A DNA stretch of 64,000 nt from Hymenopellis radicata (GCA_015501595.1 JADNRX010000002.1:496001-560000), one strand, 5' to 3'; positions 23,431 to 38,437 are shown, counted from the first letter of the stretch. Numbers and translations are program-made. Notes: a model not told the origin generated them from the sequence alone.

Positions 23431-26400
23431 ATGTCGTGGTTTACCTCCTGGCTCCCGGTCTTACCGCCCCTCCCCTCCCTCAATATTTCCCTACCCTCAA
23501 GCATCCAGAGTCGGCTTTTGTCGTTTCTGCTCAAGAAATACCTTGGACATCTCCTGAAACCAGGTCAATTCGATGCATCACAGATAGATTCGCAGATTGG
23601 ATCTGGTCATGTTCATGTTACCGATCTTGAATTGGACAGCTCGGTGCGTGCTCTGTTCACGTTCGGGATGCTCAAAGACACTGACTGCCGCAATGTAGGC
23701 CGTCAACAAACATTTACCTGGACTCCCTGTGGCTCTTCACCAGGGCGTGGTTGGACTAGTAACGGCTCGAATACCATGGCCCAACCCTCTCACGTCTACG
23801 GTCGGATTCTCGGTGAAATCCCTTCACCTGACATTCCATCTCCTCCCGAAAGCTCAGCGCACGTCTGACCATGGTGCGCATCTCGCTGAATCAGTCGCAT
23901 CCCTCGCCGAGAGTTTCGTTCATGACGAGTTGTCCATGGATCAGGAAGCTAGTCTAGCGGAATCCTTTCAGGCTGAACTCGCCGCGTCGATGCGAGATGG
24001 CGATTTCAACCTTCCCGGCGGTCTTGGGGGCGCGCCAGAGGATGAGGATAATCCGTCAGATATGGACCCGGCTGGCGTGAAAGTGTTTGCAGCGATGATA
24101 GAGGGTCTCCTTGCAAGATTCGAATTTGATGCGGAGGATACGAGGATTTCCCTGGTCATACCTGGTCGCGCGCGTATTACGTTCAGACTTGCAGAGTTAC
24201 GTTACCGCAGCGATGAGAGTTCCCCGGGTACAAGCGCGTCCAAGTCGCGTTCTATTACCCTCTCAGGATTAACCGTCACCGCTGCAAATATATCAACATC
24301 CTCAGACCTCTCGTCGTCGGCCACCTCTACGCAGCCGGCCACGTCTGCCTCCGTGTCGACTCTCCAAACTCCGCGACGCTCCCCTTCGCCTAGTTCCTCA
24401 TCATCATCTCTGGACGAAGACACCCACATGGCAATGTCTCAGTCCTTAGCTTTTCTACCGCCTAGACCCCCTCCCCTGCGAGCTCCGTTGCAAGTAGCAT
24501 GTACCACAGCGCGTTGTCTATGACACCAGGGCCACACGGAGACATTCCCCTACCTGACCCCTTCGAACCGGAGGACACTACTAGTGGGGATCTCTACTCC
24601 GAAGAGAATGTCATCTTGTCTTTCGGGAAGGAGCCCATTGTTCTACGACTCATCACACCTCCGCCCTCGCCTCCACGTCGACAAGCTGAACGCAACGTTG
24701 CATACAACGAAACTCTGAAACTCTCTATAGATGCCGGGGTAATCGCATGTGGACTTCGTGCATGGCATGTTCGCTGTTTAGTCGACATTGCGGACACTTT
24801 GTCGTCTCATTCATCTCCGACTTCTACTTCGTCATCGGGTTCCCCGTCCACGTTGAGCATGACTATTGACCTTTCTTTGAAGTTGAAAGGAATTGTGGTT
24901 CTATTGCTACCTGCTTTATCAGACTCGGAAACCCAATTTTCAAACAGCCAGCTCGTCGGATTCTTCGATAAACCTTTGGTACCCCCACGATTGTCCATGG
25001 GTTACCTTCGGCTGCTCGTAGAACGGATAACTGCATCGGGGTCTATGGTACTTGGACCCTCGAGTAGTTCGTTCAGCGTCGCTTCGACGAGTTCGAGGCC
25101 CTCACCCGATGCCAGAACCTCATTATCCGCGTCAGTAAATGAACTATCCGTCTTCGTCTTTCAAGAGAGCACTCCGGAAGGAAAAGAGTTCTATGCTTCG
25201 CCCATTTTGGTTACAGACCCAAGCTCTCCGAGGGATATGCGACTGCTCACTCGCACCCAGATATCATCACGAGAACGGGGGAATGTCCCGAGATGCCAGT
25301 TTTCGACATCACGGATTGGACGAACCCTACACATCATCTCAATGGCATGAGGGTATCTCAGTGGCGCACCAAGCACAAGTCTAGCGCAGGCGATAATAAA
25401 GCAAGTGCACCTGCTGTATCGGTCTCATTCCTGCAGAAATCCTTTCTCGACAAGAGGAACAAAGTGATCAGTCACACTGATGTCGAGGTGTCGATCGCTC
25501 CCCTTCATATCATGGCGAATTTGCGACAATGTGTGAACGTCCATGTTCTCGGGTTTGTCGAAGAGCTGACGCGGCCAAAACTTGACGACAAGCAGGCTAC
25601 CGAAGACAATTGCGTCGTCGAGAGTGACGAGGATGAAGAGGAGCCCTTGCACGACGTACCACCTCGGTCATTCCTCCTTCTGGTTTGTCGCGTAAACGCC
25701 AGTCGGCGGAGTTGGAAAGACGCAGGTTAGAGCAATCAATATTACAGGATTTGGATTTGGATCTGGATTATGGGCTACGGGAATCTCCAATCAACAGTCC
25801 ACTGAAGGCGAAAGGCAAGAAGGTTTGTGTTTCAATTCCAGGTTTGCATATGAACTCATTCCGGCCGCACAGAGGTCCAAATCGAAACGAGTACGCTCGA
25901 AGTTGACTCTAAAGATACCGATGGTCCGTTTGCAAGTTCGATGTCCACCGCTCGTTGGAAACGCACCTCGATCTGGTCCGCTGATTCTTGACATCCACGA
26001 TATCAGTGTATCCAACGATCCACCGTCTCAGACGACAAATACACGCTTCGAGGGTGACAGCATCAACGGCGACGTTTTTGCTAGCGTGGAACTCCGTCGT
26101 TTAGTGGTCTCAACTGCTTGTCCGACAGACACCAAGGCCAAAGCTGTCTTGTCGCTTGGACCGCTTACCGGAGAGGAAGGTTTGATGGGATCGGGATCGT
26201 CTCTTAATCCCTTGATTTCCATTATAAACGGCCCGTCGGGAAAAACATCCATTGCGGTTACTGTGCCATCTCTCTACGTGAATCTCACCAAGCCGACTTT
26301 GGATGCGTTGCAGTATGACATTGACGACGCCAGTCAGCTTATCGAAGTGACTTTTGGGTCTGATCGAGCCCCCGGCGAAGGACCGGACAGTCGAGAAGCC

Positions 26401-29400
26401 AGCATCATTGGCAGCCGATTCTTTGCAAAGTCCAGATCTGGGAGCGACATTACAGTTGGTCCACCACCGGCTGCAGAAGAGGACTCTATTGTGAAGGTGT
26501 CTATTTCTGAAGGTGGCATTCATGTGTTTCGTCTCTCCACAGTGGCTGATTTTTCCCCAAGTGTTCGTGCGATTCAATATTCCCGAGGTTCCACTGGGCT
26601 CAGAAGCGGTAACATTAACCATCAATTCCAAACGGGTGGCATTGAATAAGCCAATGGATATAATTGCTTCCGATGCTGTTGTGGAACTGAAGCCAGATGG
26701 GAAGGTAACACTATTCATGCAATAGTTTACGTCCTACATTCAACCTTCCATAGGACGAGACGCTTATCTCTGTCGCTGTGATGGATCTCACAGTAAAGCA
26801 CGGTTTATCCTCGGGTGGCTTCAACACATTCCTTCAACTGACAGCTCCACGCAGCCTGGTGCGTTACAGGGTTTCCGGTGGTGTGCAAACTCTTACGTGT
26901 ACTCCAGACGACGACTCCTCAGAACATAATCCATCTCACGTTCAAATCTTTGACTATACCGGAGACTGGCGCCAAAGAATCTCGCATCAAGGTGGCGCTC
27001 TGGGGATTTACCTTCAATTTCTACTCCGATATCACTTGGGTTCAGGCGATCGCGGATTTCTTCAAGGCACCTCCTGGTGTGCGTTACTTCATGCGTAAGG
27101 CTTGTCAAATTGTTCCTGATCTATTTTTCCTCTAGGCATTTGAGTCCGTTGTTCCAAGTGAATGTACACGGATATCGCTGAAAGTCACCGATGGTTCCAT
27201 AGCAGCTTTCACTCCGAATTATCCTGGCTGTCTTGTTCTTCACATCGGGGATCTCGAATTCGGGACAACTTTGATTGGGAACTCGCCGGACCTCTCTTTC
27301 CGCTCTGTCGTTCCCGCTCTTGCGCTTCTGCTCATCGACAACAAAGCCGACATTATTTCCGCCGACTCCTACAGCTCATCAAGGCATGGTGTAAATTTGT
27401 GGAAGGTATAATCACTTTTCGATACGCTTTTCTACTGGTTGAATGACTTCCAACAGAAACAGGGATTTGCATTATTAGCGGAGGTCTCCGATTTTAACCT
27501 GAAATTCAGCGCCAAACCTTCGGACACCCGTGTAAGAAACGACCTTCCTTTCCAAGTCAATAGGTTGTTCATGAGATATTTCAGGTAGCGATAGAACGCA
27601 TAATATTACGACTGCATCTATGTGCTGACACGGGTTCTGCTCTGGGAGCGTTCATCTCTGATATGACATCGGCCTTCCAGCCTCCTGTCACTACTCAGTG
27701 CGTATATTGAACTTCTCAAACAGAATGGTTTCTCACGTATCGTTAAGAATACCTAAGCCTAAACGGGCGCCAGCAGTCATATTAGAACGTTCCTCGTATG
27801 GTTTAGCTTCCCTCGATGATAGTGCGTTCAAACGTCCACCGGAGATTGGTCCAGCTCCCGACATGATTTACGATGATCTACCTACTAATTTGGACTACTT
27901 GGATGAGTCTTTCGGCGCAGCCGCTGGTCTTCGAGAGTTACGCGATGATGATCTAGATGATTTCGATGTTGAAGGCAGTCACTCGGTTATCGTGGACGAA
28001 GGAGGTATTGGAGTCACTTCTACAGTCGGGGGCGAGACTATCAAGATGTTGCGCAAAACCATTGAAGCGGTTGAAAACTATTTTGACAATCTTCCGCCAG
28101 AGCCACAAGATGGGAGCGCAGAGTGAGTGTTTGTTGATCTTCGTGACATATTTAACAATCTACTTTTAGAGTTCATGACACTACATTCCTGGTCCAACTG
28201 AACCATGCCGACATTAATGCGTTTCTGTATGATGGGTATGACTGGGTCAAGACGCGGAAGACGATCGAGGAGAGCGTCAAGGAGATGCGCAAGCGCCTAG
28301 CGAAAATCAGACAACTTGTAGCCAACGGCCAGGCGCAGGATCCAATTCTCGAGGAAGAGACTACAGCGCTGCTCTACAACTCTGTTTACATCGGACTCAG
28401 TCAAGATGTGGATGAGATGGAGCCCGGGGCTCTCATTGCTGCGATCGACGAGGAGCTCAAGGACGACTTCGAGACGATCAGTCAAAGCTCGTGGCAGTCG
28501 TTGAAGCCTCAGGGAGCTACTAAACCTTCCACGAAAGCTCCACGCGTGCAAGGAAAGCGGCTGACTCGGGCTAAGAGCCCGAATATCGAGTTTCGCCTCG
28601 CAGGAATGAAGCTCAATGTGCATCAATACGTGGAGGATGCCCCATTGGTGTCGAAGATTTTCGCGACCGTGAAGGACGTGGAAATTTTGGATCACATGAA
28701 GTCGTCGACCTGGAGCAAATTTTTGACGAGCTTGCGGTCTGATTCTCGGGGAAACATCAGGGAGACGGATTCTGACATGGCGCGGATCGAGTTGAAGAAC
28801 CTGCACCCCGTACAGGGACATCCATCCGTAGAAGCCAGATTTAGGGTATGTGCTTTCTAACCTGGGTATGATGTGCTGAGTATAACCTCTTCTAGGCCAA
28901 GCTCCTTCCTCTTCGACTACATGTGGATCAGGATGCGCTCGATTTCTTGAAACGTTTCTTCAGCTTCCAGGACCCTCATGCTCCGCCTTCAGCACCGAAA
29001 GACCCCGACGATGACATCTATTTCCGTGAGCTGGAGCCTTCTGTATTTCAAGAACAAGTTCTGACAATATTACAGAGTTTGCAGAGATTTTTCCTGTGGA
29101 TCTCAAACTAGATTACAAACCTCGGCGGGTGGACTATCGCGCGCTGAAAGAGGGCAAGACCATTGAACTGATGAACTTCTTCCACTTTGACGGGGCGGAG
29201 ATGACGCTCCGGCATATCACATTAGCTGGTGTAAGTGCAGGAAGTGTTGCTTCAAATGGCGAGTGTGCTTACCGTTACGCAGATCTCCGGCTGGCCCAGA
29301 TTGTTCGATCTTTTGAACGACCTTTGGACTCCGGATGTCAAGGCCACACAGCTGGTTGAAGTCATCTCTGGTGTCGCGCCCATTCGTTCTGTTGTCAACG

Positions 29401-30033
29401 TCGGCTCAGGCATCGCGGATCTTGTTCTTTTGCCTATATCGCAGTACAAGAAGGACGGTCGAATTGTGCGCGGGGTACAGAAGGGTGCCACATCGTTTGT
29501 CAAGTCCACGGCGATTGAGGCCATCAAGCTTGGAGCGCGGCTGGCCACGGGGACTCAGGTCATTCTAGAGCAGGCAGAAGGGGTTATCGGTGGACAATTC
29601 GAGACTCCTGTGACAGCAGAGACGCTCCAATTCCCCATTCTGAACGACGAGTTGCTTGAGGAAGGCTTGGAGCTGGATTCTGACACGTTCAGCAAGTACG
29701 CCGAGCAGCCCGCCGATATCAGGGAAGGCATGCAGTCGGCGTACAGGAGCCTCCATAAGAACTTCAACTCTGCCGCTCAGACTATTCTGGCCGTACCTAT
29801 GGAGGTTTACGAGCGCTCTGGGAACGAGGTCTGTTATTTTCTTTTGACGGTAGACGTTGTGCTGAACATTTTGGCAGGGCCCGGTCCGCGCTGTTATTCG
29901 CGCCGTCCCCATAGCTGTCTTGAAGCCGATGATCGGTGCCAGCGAGGCTGTTAGCAAGACTCTTCTTGGTCTGCACAACACTCTCGACCCCAATGTACGA
30001 CAAGACAATCAGGCCAAGTACAAGCAACGTTGA
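23431..30033 (+). CDS. ATG2: Autophagy-related lipid-transfer protein Atg2, with apparent frame breaks
   Basis: Atg2 bridges the ER and the growing phagophore and transfers lipids with Atg9/Atg18. The N terminus [20 protein letters not shown], then [18 protein letters not shown] and [10 protein letters not shown], is the chorein-type opening. The middle shows LEEL-type beta segments, and the CAD region has [20 protein letters not shown] and [20 protein letters not shown]. The C terminus includes [20 protein letters not shown] and ends QAKYKQR at stop 30031-30033. About 2,000 aa is normal for the family. Many introns fit cleanly. At three places the frame must shift by one base: the C run 24467-24471, the G run 25232-25234, and the pyrimidine run 25671-25680. 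Each is consistent with a missing base, so I read them as probable assembly errors rather than decay. The first and third could instead be weak introns. Confidence 0.92.
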
Positions 30034-30202
30034 TTGATTGCGCGGGGTCGCTCACATTAGACACATGCATTTTCATGATCTCACATCTTCACTATCATTT
30101 TTCTAATCAACCATCGTCGTTCTGTAAGCAAGTCATAGCATCTGTGTATTAGTAGTGTACATGCGGAATAGGCAGAACATGAGTAATCGGAACCGGGAGT
30201 CG

Positions 30203-30923
30203 TCAATCTACATCCATTGTCATTGAGCGACCCTCCCCGCCGATGAGTGCACTCCGACTCTTTGACGGTACTTTGATTTTTTCGCGTATTTTTGTGGGTT
30301 CGGACGTCTCCATTGGTTGTACCAGCGATGAAGACTTTGCGGCTTCCATCGTCTTTTTGCGATGTGTTCTCTGCTTTTCTCGACTTAGAGCCATTCTGTT
30401 GATGACGTGTCAATACCTGTTGAGAAGATGAAAAAAGCAGCGTACCTGTTCTTCCAGAATGCGCGTTCTCTCCGCTGTTTTATCTCGCTGATGCGCTTCA
30501 TACCCTCGATTGTCTTTTGCATCAATTCGCGGTCGTAGCGGACTGGGATGTTTCTTCGCTTTTCAAAGTCGATTGTAGAGTCCTGGAAGGAATGAGGATG
30601 CAAACCATGAAGAGGCTGATGAAACGCACAATGGTCATCTCCTTGCCGGCCGCTTTCCTGAATGCTTTCGTCCACCTAACCTTGCGTGGATTACGCTTCA
30701 TTCTGCGTGGATCGTTATATTCGACATAATGAGCGGAATTGGGATGCATACTTGAAGTTTTTGTGGCATCTGGATGGGAATTAGCAGTGCGATAGGTAAA
30801 AGACTTGTGAAAGGCTGACTTTGATGTGCAGAATCGGAAGACTTTGGCATCGTTGCGGACGAACGCCGAGCCGTGTCCTGGATAGACGCTGGTACTGCAG
30901 AAATAGCACTTTTCGATTCTCAT
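30203..30923 (-). CDS. RLP24: Ribosome biogenesis protein Rlp24 (eL24-like)
   Basis: Placeholder for ribosomal protein eL24 during 60S assembly; recruits the Drg1/Afg2 ATPase in the cytoplasm. Start [20 protein letters not shown] at 30923 with the zinc-ribbon cysteines (CYFC), then [12 protein letters not shown]. Next is [19 protein letters not shown], diagnostic of Rlp24 rather than ribosomal eL24. It continues [18 protein letters not shown] and [20 protein letters not shown], and then the basic tail [15 protein letters not shown], ending RSMTMDVD. Two or more introns interrupt it, among them one around the second cysteine pair and one before the basic tail. Divergent from VPS55 with 63 bp between ATGs. 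Confidence 0.95.
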
Positions 30924-30986
30924 GGCGGAGGGAAGAAAAGGTACCTTAGGGGCAGCACAGCCACCTTCCAGTTGCACAGAACCACG
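30924..30986. promoter_or_regulatory. compact divergent promoter RLP24 / VPS55
   Basis: Just 63 bp separate the two start codons on opposite strands, so the promoters must overlap or extend into the coding regions. Confidence 0.5.
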
Positions 30987-31528
30987 ATGGCCGCGGGTCT
31001 CAAGAGTGAGTTTGACTTGCCACTGCTTGTCGCCGTCGCTAACGTCCTCCAGCCGTCATTTTACTTTCCTTCGTGCTCGCTGTCGGATTCCTGCTCATTA
31101 TCCTTTCCTGCGCTCTATGGCATAATTGGCTCCCATTGCTCGTCGGTCAGTGTGTCCTCGCATCGACGACGTGCTCAGTGCTCATCGTCGTGTATAGCAT
31201 TGACATTCGTGCTTGCACCTCTTCCCAATGCCCTATTCTCACATTGTGGCGCCGACGACTTTGCCGGGAGCTACGAGGGCGGTGGGCCGGTTGATCTCGG
31301 CCGCTTCATCACTTCAGTCGTCGTCGTGACTGGCTTCGCGCTGCCCGTAGTGCTGGCCCACTCGAATGTTATCACAACAGGCGCTTGTGCCATGTCAATC
31401 ATCGGTGGAGGGTGCGTTTTCCTTCAACAGCTTTTGGACTATCCGCTCACGTAACCCGCAGGCTTGTATATGGTACAATATTGGCCTACTCTGCCGCCTT
31501 CAAACAGGACGAGTCGGAGTTTGACTAG
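30987..31528 (+). CDS. VPS55: Vacuolar protein sorting protein Vps55 (OB-RGRP family)
   Basis: Small four-helix endosomal membrane protein that works with Vps68 in late endosome to vacuole traffic. Exon 1 gives MAAGLK, spliced through GTGAGT to [20 protein letters not shown] and [11 protein letters not shown]. Then come [35 protein letters not shown] and a last helix. The protein ends FKQDESEFD at stop 31526-31528. Length (about 130 aa) and the WLPLL and PN motifs match the family. Three or four introns are inferred. Confidence 0.94.
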
Positions 31529-31634
31529 AACGTTCTCTATGTATTACTTACCACACATCGGTGTCCATATATCTAATTCAAATACGACAAGTGTATCGTT
31601 TCAGAATGCAGGACTCGAGGCTCGTATTATGGCT

Positions 31635-33035
31635 CTATTGAAAGCGTTTCGATGCATGTACAATATTAATGCGAGTCATTAAACGCGCTTCCGGATTGTA
31701 AAGAACTTGCTGCGCCTCAGTGATGAGTTTATCGACGCGGTCCGGAAGTTCGCAGGTAAGAAACAGAGGGCGCAACGCTGGAAGGAAGAGCTCATAATCC
31801 ATCCACTGGAGTTGTCCGACAGTAAGAGACACGCTCTCTTTCAGGCTCATTTAGTGCCGTTCGCGCAGACGCAACGCGACTCACCTTCTGGCCAAAATCC
31901 GACAGGTATATTTCCGTTCCGTTTAACGACATTTTCGAACCGTCCAGTAGAAACAACAATGTCGTGTAGGCGCGCCGGTACCGTGGGATCAACGCCGTGT
32001 CTCTGCAAGCACGTCGTGTAGACTTGCCAAAGCGCATACCACGTCGATACGTCTATGTGTGGCGCCACTCCATCGGCTGGCGTATAGAGCGGTGTCAGTT
32101 CCGATTCGATGAGTATCACGAGGCCCCCCGGTCGCAGAACGCGTGAAATTTCACGTATGAGCTGGGAGTAGTCCCGGATCTTTTAGAAGCAAGCGTTCAT
32201 GATTCGCGGACGAGCCTGAAAGATTTACCTACCCCAGTGAACATGGACCGCGCGTGAACGAGGTCAAAGTATTCATCGGAATATGGAATGTTGACGCGGT
32301 CTTGCTCGAGATTGTAGAGTTCAAAGCTGTTTTTGTTGGGGTAAGGGCACGAGAAGGTAGGGACGTGACCGGCGTTCTTACGTGCAATTGGGAGGGACGT
32401 CTCTAGATGCACGACGGTATATATCAGTGAACGGCACGAAACGGCGATACAAGGTGAACTTACCGAGGCTGTATCGGTGCCAAGTCAACTCCAATCACTT
32501 CGGCACGCGGAAACTCGTCTGCCATCTCGACAGCCCTTCACACGGCGTCAGAACTTGTCCAGTATAAGCATGTTCGCGTCTACATACCATAAGCCCCCTC
32601 CAGTGCCCAGATCCAAGACTTTGAAAGCGCGGTTACTGTAAGCTTTGAGTCTTGTGATTATGAGAAGGAAGGCCTCACTTCGCCGCTGTTGCCCAAACTG
32701 CAGCGCCTCTTTCACGGCCCAACATAATTGCGCCCGTCGAGTACGAACTTGAGCATCCTATGATGTAGTTCCGAACGCTATAAACGACGTGTCGCGTTCA
32801 CATCGGCGTTCCAGTTTTGCGGACAACACTGACCTTCACTTCATCCTCATCGGCACTGCGAAAGCAAAGAAAGAGGCGTTAACATACGTTAGCCAAGAGG
32901 ATTGGACACACACGGGAGCATATATGTCGTGTTCAAAGTGTTCAACTGTCGCCCATGGACTTGGCGAAAGAAAGCAGAGTCGTCGTCGCCGACATAGGAA
33001 ACGTCGTCATCGCTGTCGGGGCGCGTCGACGACAT
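31635..33035 (-). CDS. Class I SAM-dependent methyltransferase
   Basis: Minus-strand spliced gene. Exon 1 begins MSSTRPDSDDDVSYVGDDDS, then FFRQVHGRQLNTLNTTYMLP, an N-terminal signature common to basidiomycete methyltransferases often found near secondary metabolism genes. Downstream are a SAM-binding segment at about 32.6 kb (reverse strand reads KVLDLGTGGG-like), NIPYSDEYFDLVHARSMFTG (motif after the SAM site) and a GGLVILIESELTPLY-like segment. It ends KLITEAQQVLYNPEARLM and the stop at 31635. The start could instead be an upstream in-frame ATG at 33083. The substrate is unknown. A MITE lies about 140 bp upstream of the start, within the likely promoter. Confidence 0.8.
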
Positions 33036-33176
33036 ACATGCACCAAGGACAGAGTTTACATAGTAGGTGTCGCGACAGAGCAAGCCCTTTTGAGTGCCGA
33101 TTCGGAAAAGCGAAGGTACCTATTGCATGTTAAGTCTATTGGTCATGTCACACTTTTCCCGCCTATAATAGGTTAA

Positions 33177-33589
33177 CAGAGGACCCCTGGCAATAGGGTT
33201 CGAACATCGATCCAGAAAAACCAAATTTGGGTGATTTTGAGAACGAACTCCGATCTAAAAAGCCAAATTTCGGGCTTCTGGCACTGTATGTCCGATGCCG
33301 TTTCGAGCCAAAATGAGCTCCTCTGGATGATGTACGGTGCCAAAAAACCAAATCCTGGACAGATCTGTCAAACCAGAGCTGACCAGAGCCAGACCGCATG
33401 ATATCTTGGCAAGGTAAGACCAGGCTCACAACGCGAGCACCCCGACACTCCGATTCTAGCAGAACCAAAAATGACCTTCAGCCTCGAACTCCGATTTAAA
33501 AAGCCAAATCAGGCCAAAATCCGGAAATTTTGGAGAACCAAAAAGGCCAACTTTGGGATCGGAGTTCGAACCCTATAGCCAGGGGCCTG
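33177..33589. mobile_element. TTAA-flanked MITE-like element, 413 bp
   Basis: Terminal inverted repeats: 33177-33205 (CAGAGGACCCCTGGC..., 29 bp) and 33564-33589 on the opposite strand (CAGGCCCCTGGCTATAG..., 26 bp), nearly identical apart from a 3-base difference near the tip. TTAA lies immediately outside both ends (33173-33176 and 33590-33593), as left by piggyBac-type transposases. No coding capacity. Internally there are 25-bp direct repeats with one mismatch at 33244-33268 and 33485-33509, plus several CCAAAT-rich stretches. Non-autonomous status is inferred from size. Confidence 0.75.
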
Positions 33590-33916
33590 TTAACAGTGAG
33601 CTCACCACATCATGGCATCATTTTATGATGGTCGAATAAGTTGATTTCGAGCTCCGGCAATGGTAAATTTACACTATTCGGAGGAAAGCCATGCGAGATC
33701 GCGTCGGCGCCACGGTCTCGATTCTCTGGACGTGACAAGCTTTGTGCAGGACTCGCCTCATGTAGCTAGTGCAAAGAAGTTCATCATCGGGAAATCTCAA
33801 TACTGCTTTCCGCTTCCCTGTGTAAAAGTTGCGTCTACTGCCACCGAGCCGAGCAAGAACACAAGGTAACGACACCTCGCCAGCTACAGAACGTGGCGCA
33901 ATTGCCATTTGCACTG
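33590..33916. other. intergenic, SPT8 3' flank
   Basis: Some 330 bp between the MITE and the SPT8 stop codon. No gene seen; open frames here have no motif. Confidence 0.4.
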
Positions 33917-36188
33917 CTATGGAACATGTTTTATGTCGTGTACAAAGACGGTCCGAGTGGACTCTCCATGCCACCCGCGATTGCTACTGGCGCTCACCAA
34001 GAAACGACATCCAGGATCCACAACTGTTGAAATCAGATCAATAAACCGAACTGATGAAACTATGGCCTACGTACGGAGGTTGGAAATATATCCACCATGG
34101 TGTCCAGGAATAATCTTAAATTGCACCCCGCTCTTCGGCTTGCTTGAGTCGGAATCTACGGCATCGACATTCCAAAGCCGCAAGTTATCAATAGAAGCAC
34201 TGTCACAGCGGTCAGAGATCTCTTCAATCTTTCGACAGAAGCGAGACTTGCCAAGCGATATGCTTGTTATCAGGAAACGCAACGACACATGACACCACCC
34301 CGGAGCTAGCTGGATTTCTCAATGTTTTCAGAAGTCTAGGGGTGTTGCTGGGAGCCGAACGACCCAGCTGGCGAACATCCCAGACGTCAATGGTCCCATT
34401 GCGTCTTCCGGCATAGATGCGCCCTCCATCTGGGGACCAGCAAGCCTGCAATCCGTCAGAATCGTGGAATAGAGACCCTTGCATTCAGAACTCACTGATA
34501 GACACCAGGGAGGAGTCTTTTCATTCATCCAGAGCCTTCCAACTCCAGCTCCCGGTGTATTGACACGTTTATCCCAGAGAACTATTTGACCGTCAATAGC
34601 GGCAGTCATCAGGGTATCCGGAGAAAATATTGAGTAGTAATCGGACGTGAGCACTGGTGGCGCATTCTTGGGTGGCGCAATGCCTCCAATGTTGGGGCGT
34701 TGCTGCTGCTGTATTTGAGGAGCAGTAGCTACTGGAGGTCCAGTGACGAAAGAAGAGGATGCCTTGGCTGTATTGCTAGGTGGTCCCTCTGGCTCGTCGA
34801 AAAGGTCGTCAAAAGAACCATCGTCTGACCCTCCCTCCCCGTCAGGAGCAGATGACTGAGGCGGCGCCTTATCTGTCGCCGGATTTTCGTTGACGCCGAC
34901 GGAGCTTTGTAGTGGGTCTGATTTCACAAGATTACTGGAACTTGTAGTAGGATGAACGACGTTCATTGGCCGTACAGCGATCGCAGTAAGCTGAGCTCCA
35001 TGAGCAGTAAATGTTCTTGTCCGCTGACCGGTGTTTAGATCCCAATGCTACAAAGGGATTAGTTCTCGGTCACGCTTAGAGCGAAAAAAAATTAAATTGA
35101 TTGAATTGACTGACGATGGCATCTCCATCCCATCCCGCGCTGAAGAAGGACTTCTCATCATGATCTAGGGCTAGAGCAGACACAGGGCGACGATGGCCTT
35201 GCATGGTGTAACATAAAGTTCCAGGATCGTGTCGTACCGTAAACAGATTAATGGCCCCATTCTAGGTCTCTAGTTTAGTGCGTGTCAATGGCAGCACGGA
35301 AAAATACACGTACTTCGCTTCCGGCAAGGGCCCACAACGCGTCAGAGTGTATTGCGAGACTAGTCACCGATGATAGGGACGACTCCTCGTCAACAGACGA
35401 TCCTGAAGGATTCGGAGGTGTCGGGTTTTCCCACCAGAAGCGAAGTTGACCGGATTTCAGAATTCCTTCTACGACCCCAGCATGGTGTCTCTGAGGGGCC
35501 GTCAGGAAATTCTTGCCGTTTACAGCAGGGAAAATATCATAGTTTCTGATGTAGCCGTCGTCGGCACCGGTTAGAAGATGGGACATGCAATAGGAAGAGG
35601 CTAAAGCGTGGATTGGGACAGGATGAGGAAGGGCACAGACGGCTTCTACGACACATGAACGGTATGTAGGTGCCGAAGGTCCGAGTGGGAAGACCAGGGC
35701 CCGTTTGCGTTTGGTAGCCGGAGACAAAGACCGTTTTCGAACGCGTGGTGGGGAGGGCGCGGCAGCTTTGTGGCGCAGGTTCAGGCCGATGCTGAATTAG
35801 GCAATAAACTTTGCATACTTACCATACGCTTGTGACTGTTTGGACACAGAGTCTGCAGGCACTGGTGGGGCAGATGGCAGCGGCTGGTCCACTGCCATCT
35901 GGTTCTGCGCTGCCTCGGATCCATCCTCGTCGTCGTTGTCAGAGTCGTCGCTGCCACCGCCGCCGCTGGTAGTATCCTTGCACACAGTGAACAAGAGTCC
36001 TAGAGCAGATAAATAACAACACAGACTTCGTCGCCCTCTTCGGTAGCCTCATCCACATCGTTTATTGCCTCCATTAATTCCTCGTCAATATCGCCATCGG
36101 CGTCGCCGTCCGCGTCGGCATCCGCATCGACCTCGTCATCAAATTCGTTATCTTCGAGAGCGTCGTCGTCGGTGTCCGAGAGAGCCAT
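33917..36188 (-). CDS. SPT8: SAGA complex WD40 subunit Spt8
   Basis: Spt8 contacts TBP within SAGA and controls its delivery to promoters. Start 36188 ([13 protein letters not shown]) opens an acidic N terminus, followed by a Ser/Asp-rich segment ([17 protein letters not shown]). WD40 blades follow: [31 protein letters not shown], [17 protein letters not shown] and [18 protein letters not shown]. Between blades is a low-complexity linker rich in acid and Pro ([14 protein letters not shown]), as in fungal Spt8. The last blades are [20 protein letters not shown] and [13 protein letters not shown]. After an intron with a GTACGT donor come [20 protein letters not shown] and a stop at 33917-33919. 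The G.H/NRGW segment is diagnostic of Spt8. Confidence 0.94.
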
Positions 36189-36256
36189 GATGATGGTGGA
36201 CGCTCATCGAAATCCGAGTCCGCTTTTGGTCGTTCACTCATCTGCCCCTGACCACG
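36189..36256. promoter_or_regulatory. compact divergent promoter SPT8 / SRP54
   Basis: 68 bp between opposite start codons; a third very short divergent promoter in the window. No clear TATA. Confidence 0.5.

Positions 36257-38437
<2,181 letters not shown>

Noticed and set aside
26490..26560. Apparent frame change in ATG2 near 26.5 kb
   Set aside because: A 46-nt intron (GTGTCT to CCACAG) joins the two frames in phase into [13 protein letters not shown], so it is normal splicing.
33195..33210. GGGTTCGAAC as the T-arm of a tRNA gene
   Set aside because: It is part of the MITE terminal repeat; no acceptor stem, anticodon arm or A box fits around it.
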